From Tritrichomonas musculus (lineage: Eukaryota; Parabasalia; Tritrichomonadida; Tritrichomonadidae): a DNA stretch of 64,000 bases. Of the stretch, positions 39,406-49,245 are shown in pieces. The position numbers were made by a program, and so were the translations under genes. Position 1 is the first letter of the stretch; each line of letters begins with the position of its first letter. The stretch covers positions 1,922,001-1,986,000 of the forward strand of contig JAPFFF010000015.1 in assembly GCA_039105265.1 (NCBI GenBank), written 5' to 3'. The notes below the pieces were generated by a model, which made no database searches, had not been told where the DNA came from, and saw only the letters and a list, made by a program, of their open reading frames with translations.

Positions 39406-40138
39406 TTATAACATCATTGATATCAGTCGAGTTGGATGGTTTAATTTTGATAGTTATGAACAAAGGACTTTTTAACAATATCGGCTGGTATTGAAAATCT
39501 ACTAAACTTAATTCTAAAAACTTTAATGAATCTGTAAATGTTTTTATTTTTAAAGGCTTACCCTCAGTCTCGAAATCATAGATAAGTGGTTTCTTATCTA
39601 CAGTGAAGGTATTTATTGTACCTATAACTGAAGGTGTATATTGCTGTTCACCTATATTCGAGTATATGGCATTACCTTGTAGTGATACTAGATACAACTT
39701 AGTATGATTTAATATTGGTATATCTTTTATTATATAGGTTGTATTAGCAGGTAACTCTAAAGGCAATGGAGTATTATAAAGACCAGTTACTAATGCAGCT
39801 CGATGAGTTAAAGACGTAATGGTAGTCTTCATTGTGGTTTTTATTTGGAATGTTCTTGTTTCTTGTTTATACTCCCATTGAAACCAAGACATTAAATTTA
39901 ATACCGATTGTAATTCTTTGATTGTATAAGAAAATTTAGGAGTTCGAAAATAGGCTTTAATAGGTACTGAATCACTTGACATCTCAATATAATCTTCATC
40001 ATTGGTTAACAGAATATTACTCAAGGTGCTTAATGAAGATACATAATACTTGACATATTTACACTTCCAAGGTATATCTAAATTAACTGATACCTTATTA
40101 TATTCATCTGCATTTGTGCTTTGTACTGATACTAGCAT
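39398..40138 (-). CDS. Polinton candidate minor capsid (penton-like) protein
   Basis: The 246-residue minus-strand product is rich in beta-strand-like segments: TTYIIKDIPILNHTKLYLVS, YTPSVIGTINTF, and a C-terminal LELSLVDFQYQPILLKSPLF. This pattern resembles the single jelly-roll penton proteins of Polintons. Its 3' end overlaps the polymerase stop by eight bases and its start is only 16 bp from the start of the giant plus-strand gene at 40155. Assignment is by pattern and size only. Confidence 0.45.
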   Translation of the reverse strand: MLVSVQSTNADEYNKVSVNLDIPWKCKYVKYYVSSLSTLSNILLTNDEDYIEMSSDSVPIKAYFRTPKFSYTIKELQSVLNLMSWFQWEYKQETRTFQIKTTMKTTITSLTHRAALVTGLYNTPLPLELPANTTYIIKDIPILNHTKLYLVSLQGNAIYSNIGEQQYTPSVIGTINTFTVDKKPLIYDFETEGKPLKIKTFTDSLKFLELSLVDFQYQPILLKSPLFITIKIKPSNSTDINDVITK

Positions 40139-40154
40139 TTTATTATATCCTAAA
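40139..40154. promoter_or_regulatory. 16-bp divergent intergenic region
   Basis: Only 16 bases (tttattatatcctaaa) separate the start codons of the minus-strand gene (ATG ending at 40138) and the plus-strand gene (ATG at 40155), if these starts are right. Both starts are preceded by TAAA. A bidirectional promoter this short would have to lie partly inside the coding regions. Confidence 0.45.
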
Positions 40155-43100
40155 ATGTCAATTAAAGTTTATTCTTTGTTATCAGGAGAAACAGAGAAGC
40201 TAAAAGACAAAGACATAGAGATAAGTGTTAATGATGAAAACAACATCGATATCATAAGAGGTGGAGACCCTAAAGATTATCCAAAATTCAGTTGCTTATA
40301 TAATAAGGAAGAGATAGACATAAAATTGGTTAGTGACTATCTGGATAAAAATGGGCTCGAGTCTTTTGGTGCTCTTAACATTATGGGAGGTAAAGGTATA
40401 TATACATGGAATACTGATGGTACACTAACGACAAAAATACAATATTGTGCTAGTCTCAATAAACTATATGAAAGATTAAGAGACAGTGCTAAAAATTTAG
40501 AAGTCTTTTTAACCAAAATGAGGGAAGATGTAGATTCTGGTATTGCACCCGGAGCTACCTTAAAATATTTCACTGGAGAGATAAGTGATAAAGATATAAT
40601 AGAAGAAGAATATGATGTTAGTACATATAAGAAGTTAATAGAAGCATTAACAGCGAATCAAAAAGGTATGTTAGATGTTATGAATTTAATGATTCAAAAT
40701 ATAGATGAAGTTAATAATGCAATTGTTCCAAGTATCGATTGGAATACATTAAAGGACTTAAAAATAATTGTCGAACATGTAGATGAAACTACCAAAGCAA
40801 TTACCTATGGAACAGATACAATAAAACCTAAAAACATGGAAACTATAATAAAAGAGTTAAGTACAAGTAATGATAATATATCAAAGTGGATAAAAAATAA
40901 TACTGTTGATTTTACTGAAATTGAGCCCATTAAATATGTAGATTTAAAAGTTAATGAAACTACTAATGAAACTATCTTTGATGTCAATGAGACAAAGATA
41001 AATAACATGAAAGACTTTGCTGAGAAAACAAATACAACAGCTGCTAATATTACTAAATGGATAGATGCATTAAATGATCAAACCATAAGTTATGAGACTC
41101 TCTTGAACTTAACAGGTGGTAATACTTCCATGTGCCTAATTAATAAAACAACTGGTGAACCAGAAATACATGAGGTTAAAATAGAAATTGATGAAACACC
41201 ACCACCTACTCCAACACCTGAGCCAACTCCAGACCCTACACCTACACCTACGCCTACTCCAACTGAACCACCAAAAGAGTTAGTTAACAAAGAAGATATG
41301 GTTTATGTAATTCCTCCTATTGATGAATTAAAGAAACTCGAAGAATATACGATTCCAAAAATAATAGAACCAGAAGTACTCAAATTAACAGTATCCAAGT
41401 TTTGGTTATATAGTAAAGAGACAATAGGATGGATAAAAGACTTATTGTATAATATCATTTCAACTACCCTATCTCTTGCTAAACAGCCTATTAAATTAAC
41501 TTATAAAACAATTGCTTTTGCGACAAAAGAATTTATGAAGATTATATATAACTTATTTTATTTTATCTGGTATGGTATTGATAGTATTGTGGATATTGCA
41601 TATGAAGCTGTTAAAGATAATGAAAAAGTGGGGGTAATCTTTTATATTGGAGGAGAAGATGCAGATGCTGACTTTAAGGATGTAGATTTGCATCAGGTCA
41701 TTGATGAGATAAAAGAATTGACACCAAGACTTAATAACAAAATTGATGAATTAAAGAATGAAGGAATTCGAATGATTAAAATAGCATATAGCTCATTTAC
41801 ATTATTTTGGAGCAACTTATGGCACTTCATAGTTGATTTTATCATGAACTACCCGAATTTAGTTAATAATATTATACAGATAGGCGGAAATTGGATAGAT
41901 GCTCAATTTTGGCAATATATAGGAGGTTATTCTGATTTAATTCTGTATGTTTATGTAATACTTGTATATGCAATCGCTGGGGGTTTAGGCGTTGGGGCAT
42001 TTTGTTTATGTGTAATTCTAATAGCTGCCCTTTTCGAACCAATAGGAAGAGGTGCCCAATGGATTTTAAATAAGATTACGCGACATCCTCCTGCTCCTCA
42101 TGCTCGTACACTTGAAGTTGATGATAATGACGTTGTTAATACTGATGATGAAAATAGCTTTGATATTGTTGACCCTGATGGAAATAAAATTGTAATTGAG
42201 ATTGATGATGATATATTAGAAGTATTTCGAAATCAATATAACTCATTGGTCTCCAAATATCAAACAATCTATGATGTTGTTCCCTCTACTCCATCAACTG
42301 ACTCCAAGTATTTTACCTTGAAGGAATCAGACCAGTTATATTTATATAGACCATCTAAGACGTATGAAGAATCCAATTATTATTGTATGAGATGGGATAT
42401 AGATAAAGATTATGACATACCACTAAATTTAGTATTTAGATTCAAAGACTATCTATTTGGTCATAACTGGGAATTAACATGGGATGGTAAAAATTGGACA
42501 GGAAATAATTGTCAAAACATGTGTACAGAAAAGATATCATACATGAACACAAATGACGGTGCGCCTGCTTTAACAATCAAACATAACGAAAGAATTGGTA
42601 GATGGATAAAAGGAACAATAAAGGAAGATTTAACTGATGATGATAATTATGCTCATATCTTGAAAGATTATCTTACCAATTGGAGGGTTGTTAAGAAAGA
42701 TGGAACCATACTAAGTGAAGGAATAACTGCAACTTTTGATTCAAGTGGTTCAGGTACTTTAACTCAAGATGGATATAAATATGAACAAGCTAGAATGTAT
42801 GTTGATGCGCCAAGTGGATTAAATGCAGATGATGGATTATATGTTTATGCTGACCTAAATATTAATGGAAATATAACTGAATTAAAATGGGATTGTCATC
42901 CTACTCATTGTATTAATTCAGGTGTTATGCATACCTATGGGTCAAATCCTTGTCTCGAATCATTTAATTATCATCGAGAAAAAAGGCATTCCATTAAAAT
43001 CATTGAAGGATTTAATCATAAGAACATTCGAATATATATAGAGAAAGAATTATTTGAATTTGATGTAAAAGTTAATCCATTCGATATAATTATTCAACAA

Positions 43101-45422
43101 CAATTTTATGAAGTAGAGCCAGACCCAAGAAAATGCACTACCATATCGACAGATTATAATATTTATTCATCAAAGATTATATGGGCTGATAATATCATGA
43201 CTATGCGTCGAGATTTAAATGTTGTTGGTGGAATCACAGATATATTAGCCTATGATTATGCTTTATTGAAACAGACAGTTGATAATCTAGTTGAACAAAT
43301 GAGAATTCAAGCCATGTATAATGAATATACTGATAGTATTAAACAAGGTGTAGCAGTTGCGAATAGTATATTAAATATTTTAGCATCAACAGTTTGTATT
43401 GCAAGTGCCCTTTCAACATTAAATATGTCCAATAACTCTGTAACTATTAATACATATCAAACAAGACCTTTCCCAGCAGGTCCAGGAGGAAATGGTGGAG
43501 GAGGTGGTGGTGGTGGTGGTGGTTATCCAGGTGATGGAGGTAGTGGCTTTCAAGGTAAGTTTTTGGTGAATGTTGATTTGAAGGCTGATAAGATGACTAT
43601 GGAAAGATTTTTACCAATAACAACAACTGTTCAAAATCCTGTTGCTGGAGCTATTTCAACATTCTCAGCTACACAGGTTGTCCTTTCGACAACACATGCA
43701 CTGACTCAGTTAGGAAATGCTATTGCTACTCTTGGTTCGAATGTCTTACACTTCTTTAGGAATAGACCAGATACAAATGGAACTGAAACATTAAATATTA
43801 ATTCATCCTCGATTACAATAACTGATAATGATACTGATAATGCAACAAATACTATCACAACCACTGAGCAATCATTAGAGAGAACTCATAGAGAAGTTCA
43901 GCCACAGGTTGTTACAGATGAAACAGATGAGATTCGAACAGATATAACTGTACCACAGACTACAATGACAAATACAGCTTCAACTACGATTGCACTTAGG
44001 AATCAAGTTCCTGTTATCAATATATCTGGAATCCAGTATACCTTAGAAGATATTGCGGATATGACAAGAGAAGAACGAAATGAATTAGTTGCTAGTCATC
44101 CTGATATCTTACGTATCCAATATCATGGAAGAGAGTGGTTTAATGTTTATGATTTGTTTTATAATGACCAACTCATTATCCATAATAATGTATTTCAACG
44201 AAGGACTCTAATAAGACCAGCTGATATTGAAATGACAGATAGAATACATAGAGCTACTGATAATAATTGGTCAATAGAATGGGAAGGAACAACATACACA
44301 GCGAGAGATATTGAACAATTATCTATGCAAGACAGATTAAATTTACCATTTGTACAAAATGGAGATATTGGATTAGAACCTTACTTGAATGACCAAACAA
44401 TGGAAGCATGGATAAATATTATTGATCATAGAGGAGAGACCATTGACCCAATTGTTGCTACTATTGATTATTCAGCTCCAACAACAGCAAATATTAGTGG
44501 AGGTCAAGTACGATTTGTTGGAATTAATTCACAGATAGAAGTTAATGCAAATGGAGTTAGATATCAACATTATGACCTTGTTGCCACAACAGATACTTGG
44601 ACTGTACCAGGAACAACACCAGCAATAACAGCAAGAATGATAGAACAAATGAGTGATGAACAAAGAGGAGAACTAATGGATAATATTTATTCTCATGGTA
44701 ATCTTTTAGCTTTTAATGACACATTAGATGAAACAACTGGTGAAGAAATAACACAAGTACTATATAATGGAAATGTAGTTGCTACAATAGATAGAAGAAG
44801 ACTACATGTAATTAATATTGTGAATGGAGTGATAGAAATGTACCAACAAGATGGTGTTATAAGTGCAACTACCCAGGTTATTATGGGAGCAGTAGGTTAT
44901 GTTGCTAGAAGGTTCTTACATGGTCAATGGCAGTTTGTTAGACATCATCCTGGTGATGCAGCAGCTATAGCAGGAGTAGCAGCAGAAGCATATGTAGCAA
45001 ATAGAATAGGATTATTTAATATTCCAAGTTGGTTCCGTCGTAATGATAACCCAGAGACATTAGCAGAGGAAGATGTATTAGAAAAGATTCTTGCATGGGC
45101 ATATCATGAAGAAACAGATGATGAACCTGAACTTGAAATAACAATGAAGGATGCTGATAAGATGATGGTTTCATTTGATACATGTATTAATATTGCAAAG
45201 ACATATCGCGATACTTTAAAGGGTACAATAGCATTCATGTGCGAGAAAATCAAAGAGCTTGAAAATAAGTCAAGTACAAAACATCCATTAGAAGATATAG
45301 ATATGACTGCTTATATTACTAAAGTAGAAGTGAAGGAAATGATAGACCAGAAGGATGCATATATTGATACTCTTGAGGCAAGACTTGCAGCACTTGAAGC
45401 TAAATGTGCTAACATCGAATGA
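40155..45422 (+). CDS. Polinton giant fibre-like protein, about 1755 aa
   Basis: I start at the ATG at 40155 (MSIKVYSLLSGETEK). The protein has an acidic helical first third, a Pro/Thr tract (PTPTPEPTPDPTPTPTP), then hydrophobic segments including YSDLILYVYVILVYAIAGGL that look membrane-spanning. A domain with YLYRPSKTY, WELTWDGKNWTGN and IIQQQFYEVEP follows, which is shared with the next gene. Then come a Gly run, a long Thr/Asn-rich region with two or three related ~60-residue blocks (TYTARDIEQLSMQDRLNLPF and similar) and a C-terminal coiled coil (IDTLEARLAALEAK). A surface fibre or host-contact role is suggested by build and size; no family is recognised. Confidence 0.6.
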   Translation: MSIKVYSLLSGETEKLKDKDIEISVNDENNIDIIRGGDPKDYPKFSCLYNKEEIDIKLVSDYLDKNGLESFGALNIMGGKGIYTWNTDGTLTTKIQYCASLNKLYERLRDSAKNLEVFLTKMREDVDSGIAPGATLKYFTGEISDKDIIEEEYDVSTYKKLIEALTANQKGMLDVMNLMIQNIDEVNNAIVPSIDWNTLKDLKIIVEHVDETTKAITYGTDTIKPKNMETIIKELSTSNDNISKWIKNNTVDFTEIEPIKYVDLKVNETTNETIFDVNETKINNMKDFAEKTNTTAANITKWIDALNDQTISYETLLNLTGGNTSMCLINKTTGEPEIHEVKIEIDETPPPTPTPEPTPDPTPTPTPTPTEPPKELVNKEDMVYVIPPIDELKKLEEYTIPKIIEPEVLKLTVSKFWLYSKETIGWIKDLLYNIISTTLSLAKQPIKLTYKTIAFATKEFMKIIYNLFYFIWYGIDSIVDIAYEAVKDNEKVGVIFYIGGEDADADFKDVDLHQVIDEIKELTPRLNNKIDELKNEGIRMIKIAYSSFTLFWSNLWHFIVDFIMNYPNLVNNIIQIGGNWIDAQFWQYIGGYSDLILYVYVILVYAIAGGLGVGAFCLCVILIAALFEPIGRGAQWILNKITRHPPAPHARTLEVDDNDVVNTDDENSFDIVDPDGNKIVIEIDDDILEVFRNQYNSLVSKYQTIYDVVPSTPSTDSKYFTLKESDQLYLYRPSKTYEESNYYCMRWDIDKDYDIPLNLVFRFKDYLFGHNWELTWDGKNWTGNNCQNMCTEKISYMNTNDGAPALTIKHNERIGRWIKGTIKEDLTDDDNYAHILKDYLTNWRVVKKDGTILSEGITATFDSSGSGTLTQDGYKYEQARMYVDAPSGLNADDGLYVYADLNINGNITELKWDCHPTHCINSGVMHTYGSNPCLESFNYHREKRHSIKIIEGFNHKNIRIYIEKELFEFDVKVNPFDIIIQQQFYEVEPDPRKCTTISTDYNIYSSKIIWADNIMTMRRDLNVVGGITDILAYDYALLKQTVDNLVEQMRIQAMYNEYTDSIKQGVAVANSILNILASTVCIASALSTLNMSNNSVTINTYQTRPFPAGPGGNGGGGGGGGGGYPGDGGSGFQGKFLVNVDLKADKMTMERFLPITTTVQNPVAGAISTFSATQVVLSTTHALTQLGNAIATLGSNVLHFFRNRPDTNGTETLNINSSSITITDNDTDNATNTITTTEQSLERTHREVQPQVVTDETDEIRTDITVPQTTMTNTASTTIALRNQVPVINISGIQYTLEDIADMTREERNELVASHPDILRIQYHGREWFNVYDLFYNDQLIIHNNVFQRRTLIRPADIEMTDRIHRATDNNWSIEWEGTTYTARDIEQLSMQDRLNLPFVQNGDIGLEPYLNDQTMEAWINIIDHRGETIDPIVATIDYSAPTTANISGGQVRFVGINSQIEVNANGVRYQHYDLVATTDTWTVPGTTPAITARMIEQMSDEQRGELMDNIYSHGNLLAFNDTLDETTGEEITQVLYNGNVVATIDRRRLHVINIVNGVIEMYQQDGVISATTQVIMGAVGYVARRFLHGQWQFVRHHPGDAAAIAGVAAEAYVANRIGLFNIPSWFRRNDNPETLAEEDVLEKILAWAYHEETDDEPELEITMKDADKMMVSFDTCINIAKTYRDTLKGTIAFMCEKIKELENKSSTKHPLEDIDMTAYITKVEVKEMIDQKDAYIDTLEARLAALEAKCANIE

Positions 45423-45441
45423 GAAGTTTTATTTAACTAAA

Positions 45442-48063
45442 ATGAGTGATACTACTACAAGATTTAAAGGAGATATACAGTTTAAGATAGGGGATGCTAC
45501 TCGAAAAGGTAGCCAGTTATTAACCTTGGGTGACTTAGATAACTATGTGCAGACAGGTCATTTATTTAATGAGGTCGAAGGTTTACCAGAAGTTGATATT
45601 AAAAATAAAAATATACAGTATGTATCATTTGAGTCTTCAACAACAACTTACAATATCCTTAAGTTTGTTAATTTGCCTGAAGACTTCATGAATAAGCTCA
45701 ATGAAATAAAAACCCAGACTAATATATTTAAGGTTGTCTTGAGGAAAAATATAGTATATGATACAAGTGGTAATTTAGTCAAGGAGTTCTACATATATGT
45801 TAAGGATGGTCAAGTATATTCTCCTTTGATAACTAAAAGTAGTAATGGATGCAGTATAAATAATAGTACCATTATGGGATATATGAATATAGCTTTTGAT
45901 AGTAAACTAGACTTCAACCCATATACCTTGTGGCTGAATGGGGAGTTGAGCATAATGAATGAATATATAACTGATTCTTTACAGACAGAGAAGGCAATAA
46001 AGTGTTCTATAATAAAAGCTGATAATGCATTAAGTTTACGTAAAAGCGATGTACTATACTTATATAAGCCTACATCAACTAGTCAGGTTGTGATAGATAA
46101 CAAGAAATATTGGTTACTTCAATGGAACATAGATACAGGATATACTATACCTAATGACTTAGAGTTTAGGTTTAATGAGTATTGTTTTGGTAATAAGTGG
46201 TTTTTATCATGGGATGGTACAAAATGGGTAGGTGATAACATACAAGGTCATATCAATGGTAGATTAGTTAATGGATTAAATAAGGAGAATGAGTATGGTG
46301 AAGATGGTACCTACATACAAGTCAAGAGGAGTGAGAGGAACATGAAACTGATTAATAAGCCTAATGACTACTCACCTGATAACCTACTACATTACATGAT
46401 TCATGGAGGTAAGTGTAAAATAGACTGTTTTGTAAAATTAAAGACAGGGGAGATAGAACCTTTTTCGAAATATGGTCTAGGATATCAAACAAGTCAAGGA
46501 GGTACAAAAGATGGATATGATATTGAAGCAATAAGGTGCTATAAGATGAATAATGCGACTAATAAATTAGAAACTAGTGCTATTGATGAACTCTACCTTG
46601 ATATTACCCTTGAAGGTTCTAAAAATGCAAATAGGTTCTCAGTTCGACCTACTGGAAAAGAAGGCAATGGAGGAGACAAGGTATGGTTGTTCTTACATGG
46701 TGTACTTGATTCATGTGAACAGCTTGAATATACATATGCAGCTTCGACTACTAATGACTCAAGGGATATTAAGATATATTTAGCTGATGAATATGTTGAC
46801 CCAATAGATGAGGTTCATTGGGATTCAACTACTAACCCATTCGAGTATATCATTAAGCAGCAATTTTATGAAGTATCCCCAAATCCTAATGGGGCAACAA
46901 CCTTATATACTGATTATAATATTACCTCCTCTAAGATAATTACTGCTGATAATATTACTACTATGAGGAGTGATTTAAACTTAGTTACCAACAATGTAGA
47001 TGTTATTAGCTATGATGTTAACGAAATGAACACTGTTATGGAAAGCTTAAAAGGTAGAGTATCAAGGACTGAACAAGTTACTCAACATCTGGAGGATGAT
47101 GTAGATAATTTGCGTATAGTCTCATGGACAGCATTAGCTTTTGGAGTTGCAGGTACTGCAGGGTCAATAGGTTCTATTGGTATGCAGCTATTTCCAGATG
47201 GTATAAGCTTTCCTACCATAAAAGGTGGAGGATTCCTTAAAAGGTTATTCTCTCATAAGTCAACCAAAGGTATGAGTGATTTGGTAAGAAATAGCATTAA
47301 CTTCATGTCAGGTACTACAGCAAGAAGCATAACCAAAGATATAACACCTATCATTACCTGGTGTGAGGAAGAGTATAAGCAACTAGATGAACTACCTTTT
47401 ACTGATGAGAATGATAACCCTGATACTGGAACCTTGACATTAAGTGGTGCTATGGATATCAGCAATATGTTTAGGGACTCACTCAAGCCTTGTTTCAAGT
47501 TGTTAGCTGAGAAGGTCAATGAGCTAGAGGCTGAGTTTGATAATTACCCTACTGTGGATGAAGCTAATGAAGGTCTAGATGTACTTATACGTAGGATAGA
47601 GACATTAGAGGGTGAAAATATCGCATTAAAAGATACTATAGCAGCAATGGAAGCTAGGTTAACTGCATTAGAAGAGAAAAATGACCCAGATAGTGAATGG
47701 AAAGCATATTATACAGGATTTACTGATGTCACTGATGAATATAATAGGTATTTTCTATTCTCTTATTTTACAAGTGAGAAACACATAATTATTGATAATT
47801 TAGATAATGATCCAACAGGTGATAATGAACCTGTTCCAGATGGGGAGTACTTATTGATATTCAAGGACAAGACTCAAAAGCTACATTTTATTAGATTTAT
47901 ATCAACTGAATGGTCTGACCCTCAACAAATAAAATCATATTTGGATGAAATATACTTTAAAGACACTAACCCACCTTCTGGTGCTTATGATATATATAAT
48001 ATTGAGTTAGATTGTGATGAATGTTCTATGATTTGTTTCGATGCTATATATATGAAGAAATAA
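45442..48063 (+). CDS. Polinton second fibre-like protein, 873 aa, related to the preceding gene
   Basis: I start at the ATG at 45442 (MSDTTTRFKGDIQFKIGD), 19 bases after the previous stop. The product shares a domain with its neighbour: SDVLYLYKPTSTS, WFLSWDGTKWVGDN, and IIKQQFYEVSPNPNGATTLY followed by SSKIITADNITTMRSDLNLV. A hydrophobic Gly/Ala-rich segment (WTALAFGVAGTAGSIGSIG) and a coiled coil (IRRIETLEGENIALKDTI) follow. The N-terminal ~50 residues resemble capsid-binding anchors of fibres only in general style. It ends one base before the right terminal repeat region. Confidence 0.6.
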   Translation: MSDTTTRFKGDIQFKIGDATRKGSQLLTLGDLDNYVQTGHLFNEVEGLPEVDIKNKNIQYVSFESSTTTYNILKFVNLPEDFMNKLNEIKTQTNIFKVVLRKNIVYDTSGNLVKEFYIYVKDGQVYSPLITKSSNGCSINNSTIMGYMNIAFDSKLDFNPYTLWLNGELSIMNEYITDSLQTEKAIKCSIIKADNALSLRKSDVLYLYKPTSTSQVVIDNKKYWLLQWNIDTGYTIPNDLEFRFNEYCFGNKWFLSWDGTKWVGDNIQGHINGRLVNGLNKENEYGEDGTYIQVKRSERNMKLINKPNDYSPDNLLHYMIHGGKCKIDCFVKLKTGEIEPFSKYGLGYQTSQGGTKDGYDIEAIRCYKMNNATNKLETSAIDELYLDITLEGSKNANRFSVRPTGKEGNGGDKVWLFLHGVLDSCEQLEYTYAASTTNDSRDIKIYLADEYVDPIDEVHWDSTTNPFEYIIKQQFYEVSPNPNGATTLYTDYNITSSKIITADNITTMRSDLNLVTNNVDVISYDVNEMNTVMESLKGRVSRTEQVTQHLEDDVDNLRIVSWTALAFGVAGTAGSIGSIGMQLFPDGISFPTIKGGGFLKRLFSHKSTKGMSDLVRNSINFMSGTTARSITKDITPIITWCEEEYKQLDELPFTDENDNPDTGTLTLSGAMDISNMFRDSLKPCFKLLAEKVNELEAEFDNYPTVDEANEGLDVLIRRIETLEGENIALKDTIAAMEARLTALEEKNDPDSEWKAYYTGFTDVTDEYNRYFLFSYFTSEKHIIIDNLDNDPTGDNEPVPDGEYLLIFKDKTQKLHFIRFISTEWSDPQQIKSYLDEIYFKDTNPPSGAYDIYNIELDCDECSMICFDAIYMKK

Positions 48064-48295
48064 GTACGAGATTCTCGGGCAGGTACCTGTGCCGTTTCAT
48101 AGATGGGCGGTTGTGGGGTGGGGTACCTGTGCCGTTTCATTGATGGGGAGCAGTAGTGAGAACAAGAATATTTTTTTCTTTTCTTTTCTTTTTTTCTTTT
48201 TCTTTTCTTTTCTTTTTTTTCTTTTTCTTTTATGACGAGTTCGTGTTGACGCTTGGGGTGCCAGCCCCAGCGGAAACCGACTCGTATATACTACT
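48064..48295 (-). repeat. Polinton right terminal inverted repeat
   Basis: This is the inverted counterpart of 22788-23020, ending CTCGTATATACTACT at 48295. It carries the pyrimidine version of the A/G tract and both copies of the ggtacctgtgccgtttcat repeat. It agrees with the left repeat over its outer ~210 bp as far as I can compare by eye; only the innermost bases differ. Confidence 0.95.
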
Positions 48296-48433
48296 TTTTG
48301 AGCATGTGTTGATATTGAATTAACTGAATCTGTTGATGAATATTATTAAACTGTTCTTTTTTGTTGAGTATTTTTAATATTGGGCTGTTCCTTTGCCAAC
48401 TAATATCTTTTGGAGGGGACAATAAAATTGAAG
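48293..48433 (-). pseudogene. Coding-like remnant abutting the Polinton edge
   Basis: On the minus strand about 46 codons are open, reading SPPKDISWQRNSPILKILNK and QFNNIHQQIQLIQYQHMLKK, and ending at a stop formed by the Polinton terminus. The composition is more protein-like than chance AT-rich frames. It could be the interrupted 3' end of an older gene. There is no start codon and no recognisable family. Confidence 0.25.
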
Positions 48434-49245
48434 TTCATCACCATAATAAGAAAAATACATATACTTAAATGATTTATTGTAATTTAAACTTGTTTTCTAT
48501 TTTTTCCATTTGATGCAAATGATTTAAAAAAGTTCAATTATATATACAAATATTCATTAATATTCAAAATAAAAAAACATTTTAAAATATAGATATTAAA
48601 TTAAAAATAATTTATGATAAATGTTTCTATAATAAATTTTCATTGAAAAGATATATCAATATATACTTTTGGTTTTATCATTATTTCACAAAAAGTTAGA
48701 TATTTTAACAAAAAGTTACCATTCATAAAAAAATTCATTGAAAAAATATTTTCATGATATTAGGGAAATGTTACGATTATTTTATTTTTTGTCTATATAG
48801 CCAATATTATATACTGACATACAATATGAATCATTAGAAGTGAAGTAATAATCGAAACATTTTGTTCATGATTAATATCCATGATAATCAAAAGTACAAA
48901 AAAAAGATAAATTTCTACTCCGTAAGCTATTTATATTATTTTGAAATATCAAAATATCTCTCATCAATGTGATTTTTTTATAACTGATCCAAAATAACAA
49001 TTGTTATTGATGTTTTTTTATTTTTTTAAACGGACAAAATAAACGGCCTCCGTTTACCTTTCATTTGTCTCAATATTTTTGGTTTTGGAATTTCAAATTT
49101 TTCATTGAGCAAAAAAAAAAAAAAAAAAAAAAAAACAAGAAAACTAACGCGCGATATAATCATAAATCATTTAATAAACTATAATCATTGAACATACATA
49201 AATGTTTTTTGTATTTTGAAATTCAATTAATAATTAATATCATTT
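48434..49245. other. AT-rich intergenic region
   Basis: No gene seen. Notable only for a small hairpin taaacggcctccgttta at about 49042 and a run of 25 A at 49111-49135. The rest is AT-rich and unstructured. Confidence 0.5.

Larger units (their letters stand above)
22788..48295. mobile_element. Polinton/Maverick element, about 25.5 kb, looks whole
   Basis: Terminal inverted repeats of about 232 bp bound the element (22788-23020 and 48064-48295), starting AGTAGTATATACGAG. Between them lie the hallmark Polinton parts: rve-type integrase, packaging ATPase, adenovirus-type cysteine protease, major capsid protein candidate and protein-primed family B DNA polymerase, plus about fifteen other frames. 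The repeats look identical over roughly their outer 210 bp and the main frames are open, so it looks whole and young by the standards of such fossils. I see no clear 5-6 bp target duplication at the edges. Trichomonad genomes are known to carry many Mavericks. Confidence 0.95.
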
